Positions 40,630 through 48,203 of a stretch of DNA of 64,000 nt are shown here, in pieces. Position 1 is the first letter of the stretch. Every line of letters begins with the position of its first letter. The notes beneath the pieces were generated by a model. That model did no database searches and was not told the DNA's origin. It worked only from the letters and a program-made list of their open reading frames with translations. The translations under genes were made by a program, and so were the position numbers. The stretch is taken from assembly GCA_964437445.1 (NCBI GenBank), contig CAYTGR010000017.1:16540-80539 (forward strand), written 5' to 3'. The stretch is from CAYTGR01 sp964437445. GTDB taxonomy: Bacteria > Chloroflexota > Anaerolineae > B4-G1 > SLSP01.

Positions 40630-42165
40630 CTACGGCGCAAAGGCGCGCTCCACGTCCTTAGCCAGCTCGGGGAGCGCGATCTTCCCGTCGGCGGTGGCCA
40701 GGTCAGCCGCCTGCGAGAGTACTTGTTTGGCATCCTCTTTGCGATTCTGGGCCAGGTAAACGCGCCCCAGCGTATGCAACGCGATCGCCTGTTGCAGGTC
40801 GCCCTGGGCCCAGTTCTGCGCCTGCTGCGCCAACCGCTCTGCCTCCACCAGTCGCTCAGGGCGATAATCGGCATAGAACCGGGCCAGCGCATTGAGCACC
40901 TCAAAATCATAAGGGGCCAATCCCTGCGCATAGAGGAAATCCGCTTGCGCGCCATCCAGGTCCTGTTGGGCCACACGCAACCAGGCCCGGGCCAGGTAAG
41001 CCATCGGCAGTTTCTCGTCTTGCGCCAGGGCGCGCTTCACCGCGCCGTCGGCCTCTTCCAGGTTGGGCGGGGTCTGATGGAGATAGGCCAGCGCCAGCCA
41101 GGCTTCTGCCTCAGCATAAGGGGTCAGCTCAGCGGCTTGGTCCAGCTCGCGGATGGCCAGATCGTAGCGACCCTCATAGAAGTACAAACACCCCAGCCAG
41201 AAGTGTGGTTCCGGCAGGTCGGCGTTGAAGGAGATCGCCGAGCCGAGCGACTTTTCCGCTTCGTCCCAACGCCGGAGGTGGAAATAGGATTTCCCCAGCC
41301 CCAGATAAACTTCGGCCCGGTCTGGTGCCAGCGTGCGTGCCTCCTCAAAATCGGCCAGGGCCAAGGGATAGGCTCGCAAGCGCAAATATTCGTCGCCCCG
41401 CTGTAGCCGCAAATCTACATTGGCGGGACTGCGGAGCACTTGCAGATCAAACCGGGTCGAGACCGAGGGCAAAACTACCGGCGTCGCCGTTGGTTCCACT
41501 GGCGCTGGTGTGGCCGAGGGCACCGCCACCGCCTGAGTGCCGGCCGGGGTCTCCCCCACCGGGATCGGTGAGCCGCCTTCCCACTCTACCGGCGTGCCCA
41601 TCGGGGTATTGATGATAATGGGGCCGGCCGGCACAAACGTAGGTGCTGGTGCCGTGAAGATTTTGACCGTGGTGGAAACCAGCAAGGCGATCATCCCTAC
41701 CACCAGCAAGAGCAGTGCGCTCAGAATGATCAGCTGGAGCGAACTCATACCCCCCGGCCGCTTGACAGGTTTAGGGGATTTGGGCGGCTTCTCTTTTTTC
41801 GGCTTGGGGGGCTTAGGCGTGCGCTCTTTTTTAGGCTTGGGCTCTTTGGGCGGCTTGGGCGTGCGCCCTTTTTTGGGCCTGGGTTCCTGGGGCTCCGGGG
41901 CAGGCGGCGCCGCCATCTCCGGCGGCAAGAGCTGTTCCTGGAGCTGCATCAGGTCCAGGGGGGGCGCAATGCCCGCCCGCAGCGGAGGAGATTCCTCCTC
42001 ATCTATCGCCGGGGTTTCGGCCGCTGGTGTGGCAGCAGATTCTTTCTTGCGGCCGAACAGGCGGAATCCCCCACCTTTTTTGGGTTTCTTGGGTTTCCCA
42101 CCCGACTCAAACAGGTCTTCCAGCTCTTCATCTTCTTCCCCCATGGGTCTGCGGATCAGACTCAT
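40630..42165 (-). CDS. Membrane-anchored TPR protein
   Basis: 511 residues from the ATG at 42165 (GGAGG upstream); an in-frame start 13 codons earlier overlaps the promoter region. The N-terminus is acidic (EEDEELEDLFESGG), then strongly Lys/Pro-rich (KPKKERTPKPPKPKKEKPPK), then one TM helix (SLQLIILSALLLLVVGMIALLV, about 140-165). A Pro/Thr linker and about seven TPR units follow (AEVYLGLGKSYFHLRRWDEAEKSLGSAI, PEPHFWLGCLYFYEGRYDLAIRELDQA, LARFYADYRPERLVEAERLAQQA). The TPR part should be outside. The Lys/Pro tail might contact nucleic acid or membrane lipids. Function unknown. Confidence 0.82.
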   Translation of the reverse strand: MSLIRRPMGEEDEELEDLFESGGKPKKPKKGGGFRLFGRKKESAATPAAETPAIDEEESPPLRAGIAPPLDLMQLQEQLLPPEMAAPPAPEPQEPRPKKGRTPKPPKEPKPKKERTPKPPKPKKEKPPKSPKPVKRPGGMSSLQLIILSALLLLVVGMIALLVSTTVKIFTAPAPTFVPAGPIIINTPMGTPVEWEGGSPIPVGETPAGTQAVAVPSATPAPVEPTATPVVLPSVSTRFDLQVLRSPANVDLRLQRGDEYLRLRAYPLALADFEEARTLAPDRAEVYLGLGKSYFHLRRWDEAEKSLGSAISFNADLPEPHFWLGCLYFYEGRYDLAIRELDQAAELTPYAEAEAWLALAYLHQTPPNLEEADGAVKRALAQDEKLPMAYLARAWLRVAQQDLDGAQADFLYAQGLAPYDFEVLNALARFYADYRPERLVEAERLAQQAQNWAQGDLQQAIALHTLGRVYLAQNRKEDAKQVLSQAADLATADGKIALPELAKDVERAFAP

Positions 42166-42206
42166 TGGCGCCCTCCAACCGGTCAGTATCCAAGGATTCT
42201 GCATTT

Positions 42207-42235
42207 AGTATAAGGCAGGATAGAAGAAAAAGCAA
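42207..42235 (-). promoter_or_regulatory. Promoter for the TPR membrane protein
   Basis: On the minus strand TTGCTT, 17-nt spacer, TATACT, 40 nt before the chosen ATG. Confidence 0.6.
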
Positions 42236-42306
42236 CTGGAGGCGAGGATAAGTTATGTTGCGTTTCGGTTAATCCACACTCAGCCCGCCCGGTTCTCCGC
42301 CGCAAT

Positions 42307-42334
42307 TTGCCACAATCCCCCAAAGTGATATAAC
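42307..42334 (+). promoter_or_regulatory. Promoter for the phytol-kinase-like/DUF92 pair
   Basis: TTGCCA, 16-nt spacer, TATAAC, about 37 nt before the ATG at 42371. Confidence 0.55.
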
Positions 42335-42370
42335 CAGGTTGCTCGCATGAGTTTTCAAGGAGGGGAGATC

Positions 42371-43075
42371 ATGTCACGTGGCGATATCATCGGCCTGGTT
42401 TTATCTTATGGGTATGCCTTTGGATTGCTGTTCAGCGTAGAAGCCATTGGCAAAGCCCTTCACTGGTCGCAGACCTTCACCCGCAAGCTCATCCATATCG
42501 GGGCCGGCTTGTGGATTTGGGGCATCCTGGCGCTCTTTGACACCTGGTACTATGGCATCATCCCCTTCGCTACTTTCATCGTGCTCAACTACATTTTCTA
42601 CCGCCAGCAGAGCTTCAAAGCGATGGATACCACCGGCTCCACGTTGGGGACGGTCTACTTCGCCATCTCCATCACTCTCCTGTTTGGGTTGCTCTGGCGG
42701 ACCGGCGGCGCGGTGGATCGGGTTCCCGTGGCGGCGGCCGCGGTCATGGCAATGACCTTAGGCGATGGGATGGCCAGCATTGTCGGCAACCGTTGGGGCC
42801 GGCATACCTACACGGTCCTGAAATCTACCCGCAGCTGGGAGGGGACCTTAGCGATGGCGCTGTTTGCCTTCCTGGGGATTTTCCTGACCCTCTGGTTGCT
42901 TCCCGGCTCGGCGCTCAGCCCCTTTAGCGTGACGTTGGGGGCGGGCCGCGCGCTGGTGTTGGCCTTGCTGGGGACTGCGGTGGCCGTGCTGGCCGAGGGT
43001 ACCTCGCCGCTTGGCACCGACAACCTGAGCGTCCCGCTCCTCACGGGGCTGGCACTCTATCTGCTGGCGCGCTGA
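42371..43075 (+). CDS. Polyprenol/phytol kinase-like membrane protein (VTE5/SEC59 family)
   Basis: 234 residues from the ATG at 42371, 10 nt after AAGGAGG. Six to seven hydrophobic helices. It carries the CTP-dependent dolichol/phytol kinase motifs: TRKLIHIGAGLWI (37-49), TGSTLGTVYFA, LGDGMASIVGNRWG (130-143) and KSTRSWEGTLAM (151-162). The family transfers phosphate from CTP to an isoprenoid alcohol in the membrane. The next gene, 8 bp on, is a DUF92 protein. In plants and cyanobacteria VTE5 (this family) and VTE6 (DUF92) act in sequence to make phytyl diphosphate. Confidence 0.85.
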   Translation: MSRGDIIGLVLSYGYAFGLLFSVEAIGKALHWSQTFTRKLIHIGAGLWIWGILALFDTWYYGIIPFATFIVLNYIFYRQQSFKAMDTTGSTLGTVYFAISITLLFGLLWRTGGAVDRVPVAAAAVMAMTLGDGMASIVGNRWGRHTYTVLKSTRSWEGTLAMALFAFLGIFLTLWLLPGSALSPFSVTLGAGRALVLALLGTAVAVLAEGTSPLGTDNLSVPLLTGLALYLLAR

Positions 43076-43083
43076 GGATAGCC

Positions 43084-43914
43084 ATGACTTTGCCCCTTCG
43101 TTTGCTCACCGGTCTTCTGTTCAGTGCTCTGGTCGCCGGGCTGGCTTACCGGCGACATGCGCTCGCTCCCAGCGGCGTGGCCGGCGCGATCCTGGTCGGT
43201 ACGCTCATCTGGTGGCTGGGCGGTCCAGCCTGGGGGCTGACGCTCATCACTTTCTTTGTGCTCTCCAGCCTGCTTTCGTATTACAAGGCCACCGTCAAAG
43301 CGGGGCTGGCCGAAAAGTTCTCCAAGGGCTCTCGCCGCGATCTGGGGCAGACGCTGGCCAATGGCGGCGCGGGGGCGCTGTTAGCCATCGCCTACGCGCT
43401 CCATCCCCACCCGCTGTTGCTGGCAGCTTTCGTCGGCGCGCTGGCCACGGTCAACGCCGACACCTGGGCCACCGAGCTTGGCGTGCTCAGCCGCCGCCCG
43501 CCCCGGCTGATCACGACCGGTAAAGTCGTGGAGGTGGGGACCTCCGGCGGGGTCTCGCTCCAGGGCACCCTGGCCACATTGGCCGGTGGTCTGATCATCG
43601 GCCTGGCGGCGCTGGGCTGGCTGCGGCTCGAGCCATGGTTGGGCGGCAGCGGCGGCGGCGACTGGCGACTGCTCCTGGTGGGGGCGCTGGGCGGCCTGGG
43701 CGGCTCGCTGGCCGATAGTCTGCTTGGGGCCACCGTCCAGGCAATCTACTACTCGTCTGTCCGCCACAAGGAGACCGAGAAACGCATTGATCCCGATGGC
43801 ACGCCCAATACCCTGCTCCGTGGCTGGCGCTGGCTGGATAACGACTGGGTCAACTTCCTCAGCTCCTGCGTGGGAGCGCTGTTGGGCGCTCTGGTAGCCT
43901 GGGTGCTGGCTTGA
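43084..43914 (+). CDS. DUF92 membrane protein, phytyl-phosphate kinase-like (VTE6 family)
   Basis: 276 residues, about seven TM helices. DUF92 signatures are RRDLGQTLANGGAGALLAI (84-102), NADTWATELGVLS (125-137), VGTSGGVSLQGTLA (152-165) and GGSLADSLLGATVQ. VTE6, a member of this family, phosphorylates phytyl phosphate. Adjacency to a VTE5-like kinase suggests a two-step isoprenoid-alcohol salvage to the diphosphate. The actual alcohol (phytol, geranylgeraniol, polyprenol) is not known. The next promoter begins inside its stop codon region. Confidence 0.85.
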   Translation: MTLPLRLLTGLLFSALVAGLAYRRHALAPSGVAGAILVGTLIWWLGGPAWGLTLITFFVLSSLLSYYKATVKAGLAEKFSKGSRRDLGQTLANGGAGALLAIAYALHPHPLLLAAFVGALATVNADTWATELGVLSRRPPRLITTGKVVEVGTSGGVSLQGTLATLAGGLIIGLAALGWLRLEPWLGGSGGGDWRLLLVGALGGLGGSLADSLLGATVQAIYYSSVRHKETEKRIDPDGTPNTLLRGWRWLDNDWVNFLSSCVGALLGALVAWVLA

Positions 43915-43937
43915 CACAAACCAGGGCGGATTATAAT
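43911..43937 (+). promoter_or_regulatory. Near-consensus promoter for the zinc-ribbon gene
   Basis: TTGACA, 15-nt spacer, TATAAT: both hexamers are perfect. Predicted transcription starts near 43945, which rules out the upstream ATG at 43936 as the start of the next gene. Confidence 0.75.
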
Positions 43938-44025
43938 GCCCTTAGACACCGGTGGCCTATCGTCCAGGATCTGGGGTCTTCAAACAGTCGCCGGGGAAAT
44001 CACTGCTCAAAAGGAGACAAAATTC

Positions 44026-44721
44026 GTGGGCACCAAAATGGAATTTACCGATAATTATAACGATCAAAGCACCGATCGTGGGTTCCAGTTTGAATTCTAC
44101 TGTGACCGCTGTGGAACTGGCTACCGCACGCGCTTCCAACCCTGGGCGACCGGCACCGCGGCCAGTGTCCTGGATACCGCCAGCAGCCTCTTTGGCGGCA
44201 TCTTCAGCAGCGCCGCCAATGTCGGCGAACGGGTCCGCTCGGCCGCCTGGCAGAAGGCTCACGACGAAGCCTTCCTCGCCGCCATGGAGGAACTGCGGCC
44301 TGACTTCATCCAATGCCCCCGTTGCCAGCAGTGGGTTTGCCGGGAGAAGTGTTGGAACCGGAAACGCGGTCTCTGCAAGACCTGTGCGCCGGACCTGGCG
44401 GTAGAACGTTCGGCGGCGCAGGCCAGCCTGGCGGTAGAGCAGGCCTGGAGCGGCGCTACCATCGCCGAGGACGACGAACGAGCACTGCGGACCGATGGCC
44501 GCGAGACCGTGCTGGCCACCTGCCCCAACTGCGAAGCGCCCCTGGCCGCCAACGCCAAATTCTGCCCGGAGTGCGGCACCCCGCTCAAGGTCAAGACCGA
44601 GTGCGCCAACTGCGGCGCTGAGATCCCCCGGGGCGCGAAATTCTGCCCGGAGTGCGGCACGCCGGCCGGTGGCGCAGCGTCCCCCAAGAAATCAGCCTCC
44701 GGCCGCCGCGCAGGGCAATAG
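44026..44721 (+). CDS. Multi zinc-ribbon protein
   Basis: 231 residues from a GTG at 44026 with AAGGAG 9 nt upstream. An ATG 30 codons earlier precedes the predicted transcription start. An N-terminal CDRC pair lies near 20. CPRCQQWVCREKCWNRKRGLCKTC in the middle is a Cys-rich treble, and two double-zinc-ribbon units are at the end (CPNCEAPLAANAKFCPECG and CANCGAEIPRGAKFCPECG). The VLDTASSLFGGIFSSAANVGERVRSAAWQKAHDEAF segment is helical. No signal peptide or membrane helix is seen. The function is unknown; zinc ribbons of this kind often sit on regulatory or scaffold proteins. Confidence 0.8.
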   Translation: MGTKMEFTDNYNDQSTDRGFQFEFYCDRCGTGYRTRFQPWATGTAASVLDTASSLFGGIFSSAANVGERVRSAAWQKAHDEAFLAAMEELRPDFIQCPRCQQWVCREKCWNRKRGLCKTCAPDLAVERSAAQASLAVEQAWSGATIAEDDERALRTDGRETVLATCPNCEAPLAANAKFCPECGTPLKVKTECANCGAEIPRGAKFCPECGTPAGGAASPKKSASGRRAGQ

Positions 44722-44736
44722 TTGAGTGGAGCTACC

Positions 44737-46341
44737 TTGTCATTGCACCCGGAAACGTTCTCCTTGCCCGTTGAGCAAGAAAAACGCCTGGCCGATTTGG
44801 TGCTGATCTGGGCCATCCTTTTCGGGACGTTAGTTCGCCTGACTCCCGCCATCCTGGGCCATTTTCCGGTCCTGGATGGCGGGTTGTTTTACACGATGGT
44901 GCAGGATCTGCAAACTGCCCATTACGCTCTGCCTACCTACACGTCTTATAACGCGGCCGGGATCCCTTTCATGTACCCGCCGTTACCTTTCTACGTGGGA
45001 GCCGCGTTAGCGGACTTGTTGCACTTGCCGCTCCTGGAGCTGTTCCGCTGGCTACCGGGGTTGCTGTGTGCCGTCACCGTGCCGCTTTTTTATGGCTTGA
45101 GCCGGACCGTGCTCCCTTCCCGATTGGCCAGTGCCCTGGCAACGCTGGCCTTCGCCATGCTGCCCTCGGCCTACGACCTGTTCATTGAAGGCGGTGGCCT
45201 GACCCGCAGCCTGGGCGCCATTTTTGCGCTGTTGACGCTATGGGCCGTCTACCGCCTGTTCAGCCAGCGCCGTCTCCGCAACGTTTTCTTCACCATTCTG
45301 GCGGCCAGTTTGCTGGTGCTTTCCCATCCAGAGCTCACGTTTCATACCTGTTTCGTCGTCGCTTTACTGTGGCTTTTCCTGGGACGGGACAAACGGACCG
45401 CGCTCTTAGCGTTGGCCGTGGCTGCCGGCGTTTTAGGGCTGACGCTACCCTGGTGGCTCACGGTGCTGCAGCGGCATGGCTGGATGCCTCTCCGCGCGAC
45501 CATGAGCACCAGCTGGCATAACTGGCTCTTCTGGACCCCGTTGCTGACCCTCAACTTTGCGCAAGAATTCTTTTTCAGCCCCATCACGGTCGTGGCATTG
45601 ATCGGCGGGCTGGCCTGCCTTATCCAGCGCCATGTTCTGCTCCCGGCCTGGCTGGTCTTGCCTTTCATCGCCGAACCGCGCAACCCGGCCTTTTCGGCCA
45701 CGTTACCCCTGGCCTTGCTGTTTGGCGTCGGCATGACCGCCGTCATCTTGCCCGGCCTGACCGCGCTGGCGCGGCCTCGCACTGCCGCCCAACTCCCGCC
45801 GGCTGAGCCCCGCGTGCCACAGGGGGTACTGCTAACGCTGACCGTTTTTTTGATTTACACGCTCATCAATGCCTACGCCGCTTCAATGAGTCTGGCCCAA
45901 TACCGGGTCACCCCTGCCGAACGCCAGGCGCTGCAATGGGTCACGGAGCAGACCCCCACCGACGCCCGCTTTGTCCTGCTGACTTACGGCGACCCGTTCA
46001 ACACCCCCGTCCAGGAATGGTTCCCCACCTTAACCCGGCGCGTCAACGTGGCCGTCGTCCAGGGATATGAGTGGTTGCCGGGCCAGCTGTATCACCGCAA
46101 GCAAGCGTTTGACGAGCTGCGCACCTGCCTGTTTGAGGCCCTTTCCTGCCTGGAACAATGGGCTGCGCGCCAGAATATCACCTACGATTACGTCTATCTT
46201 TATCGGGGATTTGTCGGCGATACGAAAACCCAAAACCTGGCGGGGCTATTGTTGACTTCTCTGGAAGCATCCCCCGACTATACCCTGGTCTATGACACCC
46301 CCGCGATTAAAATTTTTGCCCGCCAACCGGCTGCGCCTTGA
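44737..46341 (+). CDS. Polytopic membrane protein, GT-C glycosyltransferase-like
   Basis: 534 residues from a TTG at 44737 with GGAG 5 nt upstream; a TTG at 44722 is also in frame. About ten TM helices in the first 400 residues, with an outside loop GHFPVLDGGLFYTMVQDLQ after TM1, where GT-C enzymes carry acidic catalytic residues. TSYNAAGIPFMYPPLPFY is a further conserved-looking loop. The last 140 residues (RVTPAERQALQWVTEQTPTDARFVLLTYGDPF...) form a soluble outside domain. This arrangement fits lipid-linked-sugar transferases. No exact family could be named. Confidence 0.7.
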   Translation: MSLHPETFSLPVEQEKRLADLVLIWAILFGTLVRLTPAILGHFPVLDGGLFYTMVQDLQTAHYALPTYTSYNAAGIPFMYPPLPFYVGAALADLLHLPLLELFRWLPGLLCAVTVPLFYGLSRTVLPSRLASALATLAFAMLPSAYDLFIEGGGLTRSLGAIFALLTLWAVYRLFSQRRLRNVFFTILAASLLVLSHPELTFHTCFVVALLWLFLGRDKRTALLALAVAAGVLGLTLPWWLTVLQRHGWMPLRATMSTSWHNWLFWTPLLTLNFAQEFFFSPITVVALIGGLACLIQRHVLLPAWLVLPFIAEPRNPAFSATLPLALLFGVGMTAVILPGLTALARPRTAAQLPPAEPRVPQGVLLTLTVFLIYTLINAYAASMSLAQYRVTPAERQALQWVTEQTPTDARFVLLTYGDPFNTPVQEWFPTLTRRVNVAVVQGYEWLPGQLYHRKQAFDELRTCLFEALSCLEQWAARQNITYDYVYLYRGFVGDTKTQNLAGLLLTSLEASPDYTLVYDTPAIKIFARQPAAP

Positions 46342-46420
46342 GCATGGCGAAAATTTTAGGAGCGGCTTTCCTCGACGCCTTGACGATTTTGGTGAGTCTT
46401 TCTGCAATAGAGTGATATCC

Positions 46421-46448
46421 TTGCCTGCCTGCCAGGATATGGTATAAT
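46421..46448 (+). promoter_or_regulatory. Promoter for the tRNA-Gly / split tRNA unit
   Basis: TTGCCT, 16-nt spacer, perfect TATAAT, ending 9 nt before tRNA-Gly. Confidence 0.75.
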
Positions 46449-46457
46449 TTCTCTCAC

Positions 46458-46528
46458 GCGGGCGTTGCATAATGGCCATGCCTTAGCCTTCCAAGCTAAT
46501 GATACGGGTTCGATTCCCGTCGCCCGCT
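46458..46528 (+). tRNA. tRNA-Gly (TCC anticodon)
   Basis: 71 nt. The acceptor GCGGGCG pairs with CGCCCGC and the D stem is GCAT/ATGC. The anticodon stem TTAGC/GCTAA holds loop CTTCCAA, giving anticodon TCC. The T arm is ACGGG-TTCGATT-CCCGT, discriminator T, no encoded CCA. It lies 4 bp upstream of the intron-containing tRNA and shares its promoter. Confidence 0.95.
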
Positions 46529-46564
46529 CTGAGGGTCCATAGCTCAACGGTTAGAGCGGCCGGC

Positions 46565-46707
46565 TTAACATAGCGAGTCTAAGTTCAAGTGAGGGTTGTG
46601 TAACTCAGCGTGGCAGTTGTGACACACCAGGATACAACGGAACAGAATTTTGTCTGTTTCCCTTGCAAAGGGGTGCCGCACACAATACAGTTAGATAGTT
46701 TGCTCAT
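46565..46707 (-). pseudogene. Collapsed HNH homing endonuclease inside the intron
   Basis: On the strand opposite to the intron, MSKLSNCIVCGTPLQGKQTKF (zinc-finger-like start of intron HNH endonucleases) is read from 46707. After about 22 codons the similarity continues two bases out of frame as RCILVCHNCHAELHNPHLNL, the C-terminal Cys/His half of the HNH site, ending in a stop at the intron edge. The central 100 or so residues of a normal enzyme are missing. The element is therefore an internally deleted, frameshifted remnant and should be inactive. Confidence 0.72.
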
Positions 46708-46950
46708 TGCTGTATTATAGACGAGAATATGACTCGCTACAAGGGCTGCCTGGAGAGTAATCTTCAGGTGAAACCTGCCAAATTCGGGGAAGCCTGTGTT
46801 GCATAACATGGTAATCCCGAGCCAAGCCCGGTTCAATCTCGTTAGAGATGAATAGGGAAGGTGTAGAGACTAGACGGCAGGCACCCCACGGGGTGAAGGG
46901 ATAGTCCAGCCCACAAACCCGAAAGGGGCAGCGAAAGCTGCAGTGGGAAG
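46566..46950 (+). ncRNA. Group I intron in the anticodon loop
   Basis: 385 nt. The conserved catalytic core is visible. A Q-like segment is AATCCCGAGCCAAG (46813-46826), the R element is GTGTAGAGACTAGACGG (46861-46877) and the S element is AAGGGATAGTCC (46896-46907). P7 pairs GACTA (46868-46872) with TAGTC (46902-46906), and P8 is CACCCC/GGGGTG (46882-46895). A P9 domain is closed by CCCAC/GTGGG and holds two GNRA-type GAAA hairpins. It ends in G. P1 can form between GGCTT at the exon end and GAGTC in the intron. The R and S elements resemble those of the Azoarcus tRNA-Ile intron. It is presumed self-splicing. Confidence 0.9.
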
Positions 46951-47067
46951 CATAACCGGTTGGTTCCGGGTTCGAATCCTGGTGGACCCACTCAGGCAAC
47001 TACAGAGAACGGCTCGGCGCAGGTCGGGCCGTTTGTGATGTCAGAGCAAAGTGAAGGATGGTTGGGT

Positions 47068-48138
47068 ATGTTACAAAAACTGGCCGCGATTGAGGCGCGG
47101 TACGATGAACTGGAACGGCTGATGGCCGATCCGGCCGTGGTGGCCGATTACGAGAAAGTCGCCGAATACGCCAAAGAGCGCGCCGAACTGGAGGAACTTG
47201 TCACTCTCTACCGGCGCTACCAGCAGGCGCTGGACGAGCTGGATTCGGCGCACCAGATGGTTGAGGAAGAGAGCGACGCCGAGCTGCGCGCGCTGGCCCA
47301 TGAGGAGATCGCCCGCCTGCAAGTCGAGACCGAGGCGCTGGAGGTTCAACTGCGCCAGTTGCTCATTCCCAAGGACCCGCGCGATGAGAAAGATGTCATC
47401 GTGGAAATCCGCGCGGGGGCCGGCGGCGATGAGGCCGGGCTGTTCGGCGCCGATCTGCTCCGCATGTACCTCCGCTACGCCGAGCGCCAGGGCTGGAAGA
47501 CGGAACTGATCAGCGAAAACCGCACCGGCATCGGCGGCTACAAAGAGGTCGTCTTTGGCGTGCGTGGGCGCGGGGCCTTCTCCCGTCTGAAGTACGAGAG
47601 CGGCGTCCACCGCGTGCAGCGCGTGCCGGTCACGGAGGCCAGCGGGCGCATCCACACTTCCACTGCCACCGTCGCCGTCCTGCCGGAAGTGGATGAAGTG
47701 GAGGTCTCAATTGACCCCAAGGAATTAGAGATTACCACTTACTGTTCTTCCGGTCCCGGCGGGCAGCACATGCAGAAGAACGAGACGGCTATCCGCATCA
47801 TTCACAAGCCGACCGGCATCGTCGTCACCTGCGAAAACCAGCGCTCGCTCCAGCAGAATAAGGAACGCGCCCTGGCCGTCCTCCGCGCACGGCTCTACGA
47901 GCTGGAACTGGAGCAGCAGGCCGCTGAGATTGATTCCGCCCGCCGCGCCCAGGTCGGCACGGGTGAGCGCAGCGAGAAGATCCGCACCTACAACTACCCG
48001 CAGAACCGCGTCACCGATCACCGCATTGGGTTGACCAGCTACAACCTGCCGGCCGTCATGGATGGCAGCCTGGACGAGTTTATTGACGCGCTGGCTTTAG
48101 ATGACCAGACGCGGCGCTTAGCCGGCGAAATAGCGTGA
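47068..48138 (+). CDS. prfA: Peptide chain release factor 1
   Basis: 356 residues from the ATG at 47068 (MLQKLAAIEARYDEL), the usual RF1 start and length. In-frame ATGs at 47038 and earlier would add atypical residues. RF1 recognises UAA and UAG. The tripeptide PVT is in RVPVTEASGRIHTSTATVAVLPE (P-x-T form of RF1) and the GGQ motif is in SGPGGQHMQKNETA. An N-terminal coiled-coil domain, EIRAGAGGDEAGLFGADLLRMY and EKIRTYNYPQNRVTDHRIGLT complete the family pattern. The GGQ segment HMQKNETA departs slightly from the common HVNxTDSA. No prmC follows. Confidence 0.95.
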   Translation: MLQKLAAIEARYDELERLMADPAVVADYEKVAEYAKERAELEELVTLYRRYQQALDELDSAHQMVEEESDAELRALAHEEIARLQVETEALEVQLRQLLIPKDPRDEKDVIVEIRAGAGGDEAGLFGADLLRMYLRYAERQGWKTELISENRTGIGGYKEVVFGVRGRGAFSRLKYESGVHRVQRVPVTEASGRIHTSTATVAVLPEVDEVEVSIDPKELEITTYCSSGPGGQHMQKNETAIRIIHKPTGIVVTCENQRSLQQNKERALAVLRARLYELELEQQAAEIDSARRAQVGTGERSEKIRTYNYPQNRVTDHRIGLTSYNLPAVMDGSLDEFIDALALDDQTRRLAGEIA

Positions 48139-48145
48139 AGCCCGT

Positions 48146-48202
48146 GACCACAGACCACACCGGTTAACCGTGTGGTCTGTGGTCCGTCGTCCGTGGTCTG
48201 CC
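48146..48202. repeat. Long palindrome with heptad tail between prfA and trpB2
   Basis: Arms of about 19 bp (48146-48165 and 48166-48184, one extra C) meet at CGGTTAACCG. They are built from GACCACA/GGTCTGT heptads, continued on the right by GGTCCGT CGTCCGT GGTCTGC. It lies between two convergent genes and could stop transcription from both sides. Confidence 0.65.
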
Positions 48203-48203
48203 C

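Larger units (their letters stand above)
46533..46990 (+). tRNA. tRNA-Ile2 or tRNA-Met (CAU), interrupted by a group I intron
   Basis: 5' exon 46533-46565 and 3' exon 46951-46990. Joined, they give a full cloverleaf: acceptor GGGTCCA/TGGACCC, D stem GCTC/GAGC, anticodon stem GCCGG/CCGGT, loop CTCATAA, 5-nt variable region and T arm CCGGG-TTCGAAT-CCTGG, discriminator A. The short variable arm excludes Leu. With an intron ending in G (the terminal-G rule) the anticodon is CAU. The body, with GGCTCATAACCG, is like tRNA-Ile2 genes that are modified to read AUA, but Met is possible. The exact 5' splice site is uncertain by one nucleotide. Confidence 0.85.

Noticed and set aside
43936..44025. N-terminal 30-residue extension of the zinc-ribbon protein
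   Set aside because: Its ATG lies at or before the predicted transcription start of the near-consensus promoter at 43911-43937, and no ribosome site precedes it.
46533..46600. tRNA-Leu(TAA) read directly from the uninterrupted sequence
   Set aside because: The CTTAACA loop would give TAA, but no matching 3' anticodon stem or T arm follows until 46951, and the variable arm is too short for Leu.
46585..46836. Intact 83-codon gene on the minus strand
   Set aside because: Only its C-terminal half resembles an HNH endonuclease start, and the HNH motif continues in a different frame; the N-terminal half is antisense to the intron core. Treated as a pseudogene.
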